Below are positions 44,127 to 51,791 of a DNA stretch of 64,000 bases, in pieces. Below the pieces are notes generated by a model. It was not told the origin of the DNA, made no database searches, and saw only the letters and a list, made by a program, of their open reading frames with translations. The stretch lies in the NCBI RefSeq assembly GCF_043555985.1, contig NZ_JBIGIC010000003.1, positions 248,001 to 312,000 of the forward strand. The letters are read 5' to 3'. A program made the translations under genes and the position numbers. Within the stretch, counting starts at the first letter, position 1. Each line of letters starts with the position of its first letter. The DNA is from Pelomonas candidula (GTDB lineage: Bacteria > Pseudomonadota > Gammaproteobacteria > Burkholderiales > Burkholderiaceae_C).

Positions 44127-44590
44127 ACGACGACGACACCCCCGACTGGCTGCGCCCCGCCCGGGCCGGGTTCGCGCGCCTGCAGCCCGACGCCGAGCAG
44201 GACGCCGCCCTGCTCGCCACGCTGACCCACCAACTGCGCACCCGACACGCCACCCGCGACGTTCGGGAACCCCGCTGGCTGCGCCGCCTGGCCTGGGGCA
44301 GCGGCGCGCTGGGCGCTGCGGCCGCGCTGCTGCTCAGCGTCGTGCTGCTGCTGGACCCGCCGGACGGCCGTGCCGCACCGTTGGCGGCAGCCGGCAGCGG
44401 CTTCATCCCGCTGGTGCCCGAGTCCGAACTGCGTGGCGCCGCCGTCTGGCTGCAGCCCGCCGAACTGCCTCGCGAGCGCCTGGCATTGCTGGGCCTGCCC
44501 TTCGATGCCGCCCGCGCCGACGAGCTCGTGCGCGCCGAACTGATGTTGAACCCGCGTGGCCAGGTGCTGGCCGTGCGCCTGCTGGACTGA
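44123..44590 (+). CDS. Single-pass membrane protein, probable anti-sigma factor
   Basis: A 155-residue protein with an acidic cytoplasmic N-terminus (~57 residues), one membrane helix (~58-77, WGSGALGAAAALLLSVVLLL) and a periplasmic C-terminus. It lacks the HxxxCxxC zinc anti-sigma motif and no recognised anti-sigma family is apparent. The call rests on topology and the ATGA overlap with the ECF sigma gene. It is alternatively a membrane sensor or accessory protein. Confidence 0.65.
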   Translation: MNDDDTPDWLRPARAGFARLQPDAEQDAALLATLTHQLRTRHATRDVREPRWLRRLAWGSGALGAAAALLLSVVLLLDPPDGRAAPLAAAGSGFIPLVPESELRGAAVWLQPAELPRERLALLGLPFDAARADELVRAELMLNPRGQVLAVRLLD

Positions 44591-44602
44591 ACGGAGATCC
44601 TC

Positions 44603-45811
44603 ATGAAGCAGCCCCTGACAAGCCTCACCCTGGGCGCCCTCGCCGCCTGCGCCCTTGCGCAGGGCCAGGAAGCCCCGCGCATCGACGTCGAAGGTCACGT
44701 CCAGTTGCTGGCCGCCGCGGCGCCGCAGGTCGTGGCGGACAAGGTCGTCATGCTGGCCGGCCGCGAGCTGGAGAGCGAACGCGTCGTCAAGGGTGCGCCC
44801 TACTGCGCCACGGCCGTGCACGAGAACGTGCAGACGCTGGCCGACGGCAACCGCATCGTGCGCCGCCAGCAGAGCCAGCTGTGCCGCGACGGCGAAGGGC
44901 GCACGCGCCGCGAGGTGCAGCGCGAGGGCGGGCCCAAGGTGGTCTACCTGAACGACCCGGTCGCCAGGGAGAGCTGGGTGATCTACCCCGAGCAGAAGCG
45001 CGTGCAGCGACTGCGCGGCGGCAATGTCACGCTCGATGGCGGCGACGCCGCCGCGCACGCCGCCTGGCAGGCCTCGATGCAGGACTGGGGTGAACGCATG
45101 AAGGAGCAGGCGGCGCGCTGGGCCGAATGGGGGGCCCGCGTCGCCGAGCGGGCCCGCAGCGCGGACGCCGAGCGCGTGCGCGCCCACGCGACGGCGGGCG
45201 AGCCGGGCATCGTCATCGAGCAGGAACTGGTCGTGCCGCCGGTGCCTCCCGCACCCGACGCCAGTGCCCCGGAGCGCCGCCGCGAGCTGCGCGTCATCCG
45301 CGCCAGCGAACTGCCCGCGCCGCCCGTCATGCCCGCACCGCCCGCGGCGATGGCCATTCCGGCGCCGCCGGTACCGCCGGTGCCCCCGCTGCTGCTGAAC
45401 CTGCCGCTGTTGCCGCGTGAAGGCGGCACGACGACGGCGCTGGCGGCCAGGGAGGTCGACGGCCTCAAGCTCAACGGCGAACGCACGACCTGGACCATCG
45501 AGGCCGGCAAGATCGGCAACGAGAAGCCCATCGTCATCAGCCGCGAGGTCTGGCGCAGCCCGGAACTGATGCTGACCGTCTCCAGCCGCGACGCCGACCC
45601 GCGCCAGGGCGAACAGAACTACCGGCTGGAGAAGATCCGGCGCGGCGAGCCCGACCCGGCGCTGATGAAGCCGCCCGCCGACTTCAGCGAAGGCCCCAGG
45701 CGCAACGGCGCAAGGCCGGCGGCGAGCGCACCGGCCGGCGGCGAGCGCACCGGCCGGCAAGGCCTAGCTAGACAGGCCCCAGCACGCGCATCGAGTAGTC
45801 GGTCGCCCTGA
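44603..45811 (+). CDS. Exported protein of an ECF sigma operon, C-terminus altered by a duplication
   Basis: A 402-residue ORF with a signal peptide (MKQPLTSLTLGALAACALAQG). Residues ~60-130 (ENVQTLADGNRIVRRQQS, then DGEGRTRREVQREG and SWVIYPEQKRVQRL) match a domain I have seen in many exported proteins of unknown function. An alpha-helical segment, a long Pro/Ala stretch (~210-275) and a second beta-type region follow. The last ~30 residues are basic and low-complexity because a 19-bp tandem duplication shifted the frame past an original TAG at 45765-45767. The present ORF runs 44 bp into the antisense of nadC. It is probably an envelope effector of the sigma factor; the role is unknown. Confidence 0.78.
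   Translation: MKQPLTSLTLGALAACALAQGQEAPRIDVEGHVQLLAAAAPQVVADKVVMLAGRELESERVVKGAPYCATAVHENVQTLADGNRIVRRQQSQLCRDGEGRTRREVQREGGPKVVYLNDPVARESWVIYPEQKRVQRLRGGNVTLDGGDAAAHAAWQASMQDWGERMKEQAARWAEWGARVAERARSADAERVRAHATAGEPGIVIEQELVVPPVPPAPDASAPERRRELRVIRASELPAPPVMPAPPAAMAIPAPPVPPVPPLLLNLPLLPREGGTTTALAAREVDGLKLNGERTTWTIEAGKIGNEKPIVISREVWRSPELMLTVSSRDADPRQGEQNYRLEKIRRGEPDPALMKPPADFSEGPRRNGARPAASAPAGGERTGRQGLARQAPARASSSRSP
45714..45758 (+). repeat. 19-bp tandem duplication
   Basis: The unit GGCCGGCGGCGAGCGCACC occurs at 45714-45732 and again at 45733-45751, followed by the first 7 bases of a third copy. Because 19 is not divisible by 3, it changes the reading frame of the exported protein gene. Confidence 0.95.
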
Positions 45812-46631
45812 CGTCCTTCGTCAGCCGGCCGATGGAGATGCGATCCACGCCGGTGGCGGCGATCCAGCGCAGCTGGTCCAGCGCGACACCGCCCGACACC
45901 TCCAGCAGCGCCCGGCCCGCGTTGACCGCCACGGCTTCGCGCATCATGGCCTCGCTGAAGTTGTCCAGCAGCACGCTGACGGCGCCGGCATCCAGCGCCT
46001 CACGCAACTGCGCGATGGTCTCGACCTCGATCTGGATGTCCACGCCCGCGTTCAGCGCCTGCGCCGCCCGCAGCGCCTGAGCGGTGCCGCCAGCCGCGGC
46101 GATGTGGTTCTCCTTGATGAGGATGCCGGCGTACAGCGCCAGCCGCTGGTTCTGGCCGCCGCCCACGCGCACGGCGTACTTCTGCGCCAGGCGCAGGCCG
46201 GGCAAGGTCTTGCGCGTGTCGAGGATGGCGCAGCCCGATGCGTTGGGGCTGGCACCGGCCACCGCATCCACATGGGCGCGCGTGGTCGTCGCCGTGCCTG
46301 ACAGCAGCTGCAGGAAGTTCAGCGCCGGCCGCTCGGCCGACAGCAGATGGCGGCCATCGGCCTCGATGCGGCAGACGATGCTGTCCGCCGTCATCGCCGC
46401 ACCTTCGTCGTAGAGCCACTCGATGCGGCTCGTCGCATCCAGCGCCGCGAACACGCCGTCGAACCAGTCGCGGCCGCACAGCACGGCGGCTTCGCGCACC
46501 CGCACCTGCGCCGCCACGCGCCGGCCCGCGGGCACCAGCTGGGCCGTCCAGTCGCAGCGGCCGATGTCCTCGGCCAGCGCGTCGCGGATGTTGCGCGCGC
46601 GCGCCTGTTCCAGGGTCTCTTCGATGAACAT
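45768..46631 (-). CDS. nadC: Nicotinate-nucleotide pyrophosphorylase (carboxylating)
   Basis: A 287-residue quinolinate phosphoribosyltransferase of de novo NAD synthesis. It shows ALAEDIGRCDWTAQLV, ERPALNFLQLLSGTATTT, the catalytic region ILDTRKTLPGLRLAQKYAVR with GGGQNQR, KENHI, and the PRPP-binding LLDNFS and EVSGGV. Start at ATG 46631, which overlaps the stop of the FAH gene as TGATG; a GTG one codon earlier is possible. nadA and nadB are not in the window. Confidence 0.95.
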   Translation of the reverse strand: MFIEETLEQARARNIRDALAEDIGRCDWTAQLVPAGRRVAAQVRVREAAVLCGRDWFDGVFAALDATSRIEWLYDEGAAMTADSIVCRIEADGRHLLSAERPALNFLQLLSGTATTTRAHVDAVAGASPNASGCAILDTRKTLPGLRLAQKYAVRVGGGQNQRLALYAGILIKENHIAAAGGTAQALRAAQALNAGVDIQIEVETIAQLREALDAGAVSVLLDNFSEAMMREAVAVNAGRALLEVSGGVALDQLRWIAATGVDRISIGRLTKDVRATDYSMRVLGPV

Positions 46632-47329
46632 CACTCGGCCGGTCCGATCGTCAGGGAAATCTCGCCCAGGCCCTCGATGCGGCCCGTGATGACGTCGCCC
46701 GTCACGACCGCGCCCACGCCGGCCGGCGTGCCGGTGTAGATCAGGTCGCCGGGGTGGAGGTGAAACAGGTGCGACAGGTTGGACACGATCTCGGCCTGGC
46801 TCCAGATCATGTCCGCCAGATCGCCACGCTGCTTCTCGACGCCGTTCACGGCCAGCGTGATGGCGCCCTTCTCCAGCAGGCCGGTCTCGGACACGCGGGC
46901 GATGTCGGTCAGGATGGCCGACTGGTCGAATCCTTTGGCCGTGTCCCAGGGCTTGCCGCCGGCCTTGGCCATGGCCTGCAGGTCGCGGCGCGTCATGTCC
47001 AGGCCCGCGGCATAGCCCCAGATGGCGGCCTTGGCGGCCTGCGGCGTCACGCGGAACACCGGCGCACCGATGGCGATGACCAGCTCCATCTCGTAGTGGT
47101 AGTTCTTGGTCTCGGTCGGGTAAGGCACCGTCGAGCCCGAGGGCGTCAGCGCGCTTGCAGGCTTGGTGAAATAGAACGGCGGCTCGCGCGTCGGGTCGCT
47201 GCCCATCTCGCGGGCATGATCGGCATAGTTGCGGCCGACGCAGAAGATGCGGCTGACCGCGTAACGGGCGTCCGTGCCACGCACGCCGGCGCTGGGAATC
47301 TCGGCTGGAGGAAAGACGAAGTTGCTCAT
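46631..47329 (-). CDS. Fumarylacetoacetate hydrolase (FAH) family protein
   Basis: A 232-residue FAH-fold hydrolase. It shows RIFCVGRNYADHAREMGSDP, PPFYFTKPASAL, and the metal-binding Glu/Glu pattern in HYEMELVIAIG with a later aspartate (AGLDMTRRDLQ). It most resembles fumarylpyruvate hydrolase / NagK-type members acting on acylpyruvates; the substrate is not proven. It is translationally coupled to nadC. The start ATG (47329-47327) overlaps, on the other strand, the proposed start of rlpA. Confidence 0.88.
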   Translation of the reverse strand: MSNFVFPPAEIPSAGVRGTDARYAVSRIFCVGRNYADHAREMGSDPTREPPFYFTKPASALTPSGSTVPYPTETKNYHYEMELVIAIGAPVFRVTPQAAKAAIWGYAAGLDMTRRDLQAMAKAGGKPWDTAKGFDQSAILTDIARVSETGLLEKGAITLAVNGVEKQRGDLADMIWSQAEIVSNLSHLFHLHPGDLIYTGTPAGVGAVVTGDVITGRIEGLGEISLTIGPAE

Positions 47330-48233
47330 GTCATGGCATCGCCGATGGAAACAGGGGGCAAAGCATACTGGGCTGGCCCTGATGCTGCTGGTATTGACGC
47401 TGATGACGGGCTGCGCGACCCGGCCCGTCAGCGCCGACCGCGACGGCCCCCTGCCCAACCCGCCGGCCGAGCTGGCCAAGGTGCCCGACGCGGTGCCACG
47501 CCTGGAGCCCATCCGCGTCGGCGGCCCCAACAAGCCCTACGAGGTGCTGGGCGAACGCTACCTGCCCCTCACCGGTGACGATCCCTACGTGGACCGCGGC
47601 CTTGCGTCCTGGTACGGCCGCAAGTTCCACGGCCGGCCCACGGCCAGCGGTGAGGTCTACAACATGTACGCCATGACAGCCGCCCACGCGACGCTGCCCA
47701 TTCCCAGCTACGCCCGCGTGCGCAACCCCGCCAACGGCAAGGAGGTGATCGTCCGCATCAACGACCGTGGCCCCTTCCACAAGGGCCGCATCATCGACCT
47801 CAGCTACACCGCCGCGCTGAAGCTGGACCTGCTGCGCGGCGTCGCGCCAGTGGAGGTGCGGCGCATCACCTACGCCGAGATCCGCGCCGGCAACTGGCAG
47901 AAGCCCGCCGACCCGCCGCCGGTGTTCACGCCGGATGCCGCCCCCGGCGCGCCGCAACGCGAGACGACCGCCACCGTGGCGGGCGTGGCCACGCCGGGCA
48001 CCGGCATCTGGCTGCAGTTCGGCGCCTTCGCCAGGCTCGACAGTGCAGAGGCGCTGCGCCAGCGCGTCGCCGAGGCCGACCTCAGCCTGCTGCCGCTGCT
48101 GACCATCGTCCGCGAGGCCGGCCTGCACCGGCTGCGCGCCGGCCCCTTCCCCGATGCCGACGAGGCGCGCGCCACGGCCGCCCGGCTGCGCAGCGAGAGC
48201 GGGCTGGAGTCGACGCTGGTCGAGAAGCGCTAG
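47328..48233 (+). CDS. rlpA: RlpA family septal ring lipoprotein, lytic transglycosylase
   Basis: A 301-residue lipoprotein. The leader has a lipobox (LTLMTGC, Cys29); the double-psi beta-barrel (~82-175) has LASWYGRKFHGRPTASGE with the catalytic-type Glu, TAAHATLP with His and INDRGPFHKGRIIDLS with Asp. A C-terminal SPOR domain (~225-300: IWLQFGAFARLDSAEAL) binds denuded glycan at the septum. RlpA cleaves glycan strands lacking stem peptides. ATG 47328 gives a sensible leader, but it overlaps the divergent FAH start by two bases, so the real start or promoter layout needs proof. Confidence 0.87.
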   Translation: MSWHRRWKQGAKHTGLALMLLVLTLMTGCATRPVSADRDGPLPNPPAELAKVPDAVPRLEPIRVGGPNKPYEVLGERYLPLTGDDPYVDRGLASWYGRKFHGRPTASGEVYNMYAMTAAHATLPIPSYARVRNPANGKEVIVRINDRGPFHKGRIIDLSYTAALKLDLLRGVAPVEVRRITYAEIRAGNWQKPADPPPVFTPDAAPGAPQRETTATVAGVATPGTGIWLQFGAFARLDSAEALRQRVAEADLSLLPLLTIVREAGLHRLRAGPFPDADEARATAARLRSESGLESTLVEKR

Positions 48234-48244
48234 CCGGCTAGCGC
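48227..48244. terminator. 18-bp palindrome spanning two convergent stop codons
   Basis: GCGCTAGCCGGCTAGCGC is a perfect palindrome. It contains the rlpA TAG (48231-48233) and the complement of the SDR TAG (48238-48240). It is a candidate bidirectional mRNA end; no U-tract. Confidence 0.4.
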
Positions 48245-48978
48245 CCGCCCGCCACGTCCAGCAGCGCGCCCACCGTGTAGCTGGCCGCATCGCTGAGAAG
48301 CCAGGCGATGGCTTCGGCCACCTCGTCGGCGCGGCCCAGGCGCTGGATGGGGATGGTGGCCGCGGCGGCGGCCGCGTCCATGCCGCTGGCCGCGTGGATG
48401 TCGGTCTCGATGATGCCGGGCCGCACGCCGTTGACGCGGATGCCCTCGCCGATCAGCTCACGCGCCAGGCCCTTGGTCAGCGTATCGACGGCACCCTTGG
48501 TGGCCGCGTAGTCCACATAGATGCCCGCCGAGCCGAACTCGGCCGCCCGCGAGCTGAGGTTGACGATGGCCCCGCCCGCGCCGCCACGCGCGGTGCTCAT
48601 GCGCCGCGCGGCCTGCTGGCAGCACAGCAGCGTGCCGATCACGTTGACATCGAACAGCCGCCGCCAGCGGGCGGGCGCCATGGATTCCAGCCGCGCGGCC
48701 GGCGCCACGATGCCAGCGTTGTTGACCAGGCCCGCCAGCCGCCCGCCCTCGGCGTCCAGCCGCTCGAACATCGCGGCCACCTGCGCTTCGTCTGCCACGT
48801 CGGCCTGCAGCGCCAGCGCACGCCGGCCGAGTCCCTGCAATCGAGCCGCGAGCGCCTGGGCGGCGGCGCTATCCTGCGCGTAGTTAATGGCCACGTCCCA
48901 GCCGGCTGCAGCGCAGCGCAGCGCGGTGGCGGCGCCAATGCCACGCGAACCTCCGGTGATCAAGACCCAGGCCGACAT
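48238..48978 (-). CDS. SDR family oxidoreductase (glucose/ribitol dehydrogenase-like)
   Basis: A 246-residue classical short-chain dehydrogenase. The cofactor motif is TGGSRGIG (8-15), then LVNNAGIV, the catalytic Ser in VNLSSRAAE and YVDYAATKGA with Tyr-x3-Lys, and the C-terminal VNGVRPGIIETDIHA. NAD(P)-dependent; YAQDSAAA after strand 2 does not clearly decide between NAD and NADP. The substrate is unknown. The start at ATG 48978 is preferred over the long upstream frame, which is shadow of the diguanylate cyclase gene. Confidence 0.88.
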   Translation of the reverse strand: MSAWVLITGGSRGIGAATALRCAAAGWDVAINYAQDSAAAQALAARLQGLGRRALALQADVADEAQVAAMFERLDAEGGRLAGLVNNAGIVAPAARLESMAPARWRRLFDVNVIGTLLCCQQAARRMSTARGGAGGAIVNLSSRAAEFGSAGIYVDYAATKGAVDTLTKGLARELIGEGIRVNGVRPGIIETDIHAASGMDAAAAAATIPIQRLGRADEVAEAIAWLLSDAASYTVGALLDVAGGR

Positions 48979-49029
48979 GGGCGGCATTGTGGCCTTGCCG
49001 GCGATGATGCGGCCTCCTCTCGAAGCTGC

Positions 49030-50220
49030 ATGGAATTCCTCGACGTCCCGACGATCCTGAAGGTCAGCGCCGCCTTCAACCTGATGGCTGCGCTGGCATG
49101 GCTGACGCTGGCCCAGGCCTTCCGCATCGCGCCGCGCGCGGGCCGGCTGATGGCGGCCGGCCATGTGCTGCGCTTCGCGACACAGGACTGGGGCGGCGGC
49201 CTGGCCGGCTGGCCCCCGCTGCTGCAACAGGCCATCCCCGAGTTCGGCCTGCTGGGCTGCATCGTGCTGCTGCTGCTGGCCCTGCGCCGCATGCTGCGCA
49301 GCCGCCGGCCGCCGAGCGACATCGCGTGGGTCGGCGGCCTGGGCGCCTTCGGCATCGCGGTGGGTCTGGCCATCGGCTCGGCACCGGCCACCGAGCTTGC
49401 GAGCGCGGCGGCGGTGACGACGCTGGCGCTGCTGGCCGTGCGCGAGGTGGTGCGCGGCGTGGGCAGCCAGCTCTCCCGCATTGCCACGGGCGTCACGACG
49501 CTGCCGTTCGCGCTGCTGGCCGGCATGAGCCTCGCCCACGGTGCGGAGCTGCTGCTGGAACCGAGCTGGAGCGGCCACCTGCTGCGCGGCGAGCTGCCCA
49601 CGCCGGAGCGCGCCGTGCTCTGGTACGTCGTCACGGCCAGCATCACGCTGAGCCTCATCGCGCTGATGGTCTGGCGCGTCGTCACGCGCATCCAGCACCT
49701 CACGTATCGCGACCCGCTGACCGGCTCACTGAACCGCCGCGCCTTCGAGCAGGCCCTGACCGAGGCCCAGGCCCAGCTTCAACGCGGCCACGGCTTTGCG
49801 CTGGCGATGATCGACATCGACCACTTCAAGCGGGTCAACGACCTGCACGGCCACCCGGCCGGTGACGCGGCGCTGCAGCACTGTGTGCGCATCTGGCAGG
49901 CCGGGCTGCGCAAGGTGGACCGCCTGGGCCGCCTCGGCGGCGAGGAGTTCTGCGCGCTGCTGCCGCTGGCATCGCCCGGCGACCTGGCGACGGCCGCCGC
50001 CGTCACCGAGCGGCTGCGCGCCGCGCTGGCAGCCGAGCCGCTGGCGTGGGAGGGCCTGCTGCTGCCGCTGTCCGCCAGCTTCGGCGTGGCGCTGCCGGTG
50101 GCGGGCGATGCAGCCGGCGAGATCGGGCTGGCGCGGGCCGATGCCGAGCTCTACCGCGCCAAGGCCGAGGGCCGCAACCGCGTCTGCGTCGCGACGCACC
50201 TGCTGGGGGCCACGGCATGA
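49030..50220 (+). CDS. Membrane diguanylate cyclase (GGDEF), first of a tandem pair
   Basis: A 396-residue protein with about six membrane helices in the first ~220 residues, no recognisable periplasmic sensor, and a GGDEF domain (~225-390). The active motif is GGEEF (303-307) with an RxxD inhibitory site five residues before it (Arg294-Asp297), so it should make c-di-GMP and be product-inhibited. It begins 51 bp after the divergent SDR start. A second gene of the same plan follows, suggesting duplication. Confidence 0.9.
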   Translation: MEFLDVPTILKVSAAFNLMAALAWLTLAQAFRIAPRAGRLMAAGHVLRFATQDWGGGLAGWPPLLQQAIPEFGLLGCIVLLLLALRRMLRSRRPPSDIAWVGGLGAFGIAVGLAIGSAPATELASAAAVTTLALLAVREVVRGVGSQLSRIATGVTTLPFALLAGMSLAHGAELLLEPSWSGHLLRGELPTPERAVLWYVVTASITLSLIALMVWRVVTRIQHLTYRDPLTGSLNRRAFEQALTEAQAQLQRGHGFALAMIDIDHFKRVNDLHGHPAGDAALQHCVRIWQAGLRKVDRLGRLGGEEFCALLPLASPGDLATAAAVTERLRAALAAEPLAWEGLLLPLSASFGVALPVAGDAAGEIGLARADAELYRAKAEGRNRVCVATHLLGATA

Positions 50221-50266
50221 GCACCGCCCGGCCGCCCGCAGGTGCTCGCTCCCGTTTGGCGAACGA

Positions 50267-50286
50267 CCGGCCGATCCGTCGGCCGG
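50267..50286 (+). other. Strong hairpin between the two GGDEF genes
   Basis: CCGGCCGA-TCCG-TCGGCCGG is a perfect 8-bp stem with a 4-nt loop, 25 bp before the second ATG. No U-tract follows. It may limit read-through or stabilise one half of the message. Confidence 0.5.
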
Positions 50287-50311
50287 GCAGGCACGCAGCG
50301 CGGAGGGCGCC

Positions 50312-51469
50312 ATGATCACGCCCGCCCAGACGCTGACGATGGCGGCCGCCATCATCATGTCCGCCGCCACGGCGACGCTGGTGTGGCTGTCGCTGGCGCT
50401 GCTGGCGCGCATCGCGCCGCGGGCGTCGCTGACGATGGCCGGCGCCAATGCCTGTGCGGCGCTGTCGCTGACGCTGAACGCGACGCGTGGTGTGCTGCCC
50501 GACGCGCTGACCTGCTGGCCTGCGGACGTGCTGGCCGTCGCCTCCTTCGCGCTGCTCGGCGCGGCGGTGCCGGCCATCCTGACGCGACACCTGCCCTGGA
50601 AGCCCGCGGCCATCGCCGTCGCCATGTCGGGCCTGGCGATGTTGGCCCTGCCCTACGGCGGCGACATGCGCTGGCAGACCCGCATCGTCAGCGGCATGGC
50701 CGCGGTGCTGGTGTTCGTGGCCGGCATGGCCGCGTGGCGCCACCTGAGTGCGACCGCCGGGCGGCGCACGCCGGCCTCGCTGGCGCTGCCGCTGTTCCTG
50801 ATCTCGCTGCTGATGGCGCTGCGCGGCGTGGACAGCTTCATCCACCCCGGTACCGCGCCGGACGTGCGCGCGCCCACCGCGCTCAACCTCGGCCTGCTGT
50901 GGCTGGCGCTGGTCATGACGCTGCTGCTGAACGCGACGCTGGCCTTCCTCGTGCTGATGCGGCTGATCCACCGCATCGAGCGCCTGCTGGAGCGCGACCC
51001 GCTGACCGACACGCTGAACCGCCGTGCGTTCGACCAGGCGCTGGAGCAGGCGCACGCGTGGTTCCGGCGTGGCCGCGCCTACGCGGTGGTGATGATCGAC
51101 ATGGACCGCTTCAAGCAGCTCAACGACACCCTGGGCCACGCCGCCGGCGACGCCGCGCTGCACCAGATGGTGCGCGAGCTGCAGCCCTGCGTGCGCGAGG
51201 TGGACCGCTTCGGCCGGCTGGGCGGCGAGGAGTTCTGCGTGCTGCTGCCCGACACCGGCATCGCCGGCGCCGCGCTGGTGGCCGAACGCATGCGCGCCCT
51301 CGTGCACGCAACGCCGCTGCGCTGGCTGGAGCAGGACTGGCCGCTGAGCGCGAGCTTCGGGATCGCCGAGGCCGAGCGCGGCGACGCCAGCGCCAACGCC
51401 GTGCTGGCCCGCGCCGACGCCGCGCTCTACCGCGCCAAGGCCCAGGGCCGCAACGTCGTACAGGCCTGA
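50312..51469 (+). CDS. Membrane diguanylate cyclase (GGDEF), second of a tandem pair
   Basis: A 385-residue protein with about six or seven membrane helices up to ~215 and a C-terminal GGDEF domain. The active motif is GGEEF (304-308) and the I-site RxxD is Arg295-Asp298. The GGDEF domain is closely similar to that of the upstream gene while the membrane part has diverged. The start at ATG 50312 follows a cggagg site. It is probably an active c-di-GMP synthase responding to a membrane or lipid-soluble signal. Confidence 0.9.
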   Translation: MITPAQTLTMAAAIIMSAATATLVWLSLALLARIAPRASLTMAGANACAALSLTLNATRGVLPDALTCWPADVLAVASFALLGAAVPAILTRHLPWKPAAIAVAMSGLAMLALPYGGDMRWQTRIVSGMAAVLVFVAGMAAWRHLSATAGRRTPASLALPLFLISLLMALRGVDSFIHPGTAPDVRAPTALNLGLLWLALVMTLLLNATLAFLVLMRLIHRIERLLERDPLTDTLNRRAFDQALEQAHAWFRRGRAYAVVMIDMDRFKQLNDTLGHAAGDAALHQMVRELQPCVREVDRFGRLGGEEFCVLLPDTGIAGAALVAERMRALVHATPLRWLEQDWPLSASFGIAEAERGDASANAVLARADAALYRAKAQGRNVVQA

Positions 51470-51569
51470 GGCCGCCGGGCGCCGGCAGGCATGGGTTGAC
51501 GACCTTCTAACAGGCAGCGCCGCCGCACTGAGTTAGGCTGGCGGCATCCGTCCTTGAAAGGGTGTCCCC

Positions 51570-51767
51570 ATGAAGATCCAGACCGCCGCCGCAGCCCTCG
51601 CCATCGCCCTGACCGCCGCCTTCGCCGCCCCGGCCGCCGAAGCCCGCGTCCAGCACCACAAGACCAGCCACGCCAGCACCGCCAAGATGGTCAAGACCGG
51701 CGCCAAGAAGGCCGGCAAGGCCAAGCACAAGAAGCACGGCAAGAAGAAGGCTGGCAAGAACGCCTGA
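51570..51767 (+). CDS. Small exported lysine-rich protein
   Basis: A 65-residue protein with a signal peptide (cleavage after EARV or APAAEA) and a mature part of ~40 residues that is almost entirely Lys, His, Ala and Gly (HHKTSHASTAKMVKTGAKKA, ending KKHGKKKAGKNA). It is strongly basic and likely binds nucleic acid, envelope polyanions or metal; no function is established. It has its own ~100-bp upstream region and ends 24 bp before a convergent kinase gene. Confidence 0.75.
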   Translation: MKIQTAAAALAIALTAAFAAPAAEARVQHHKTSHASTAKMVKTGAKKAGKAKHKKHGKKKAGKNA

Positions 51768-51791
51768 CCCCGGAGAGGGTCTGCAACACCC

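Noticed and set aside
51496..51540. TTGACG as a -35 box for the Lys-rich protein gene
   Set aside because: No acceptable -10 hexamer at 16-18 bp downstream.
51766..51781. GACCC/GGGTC hairpin between the Lys-rich protein and kinase 1 genes
   Set aside because: Only a 5-bp stem without U-tract; too weak to call a terminator.
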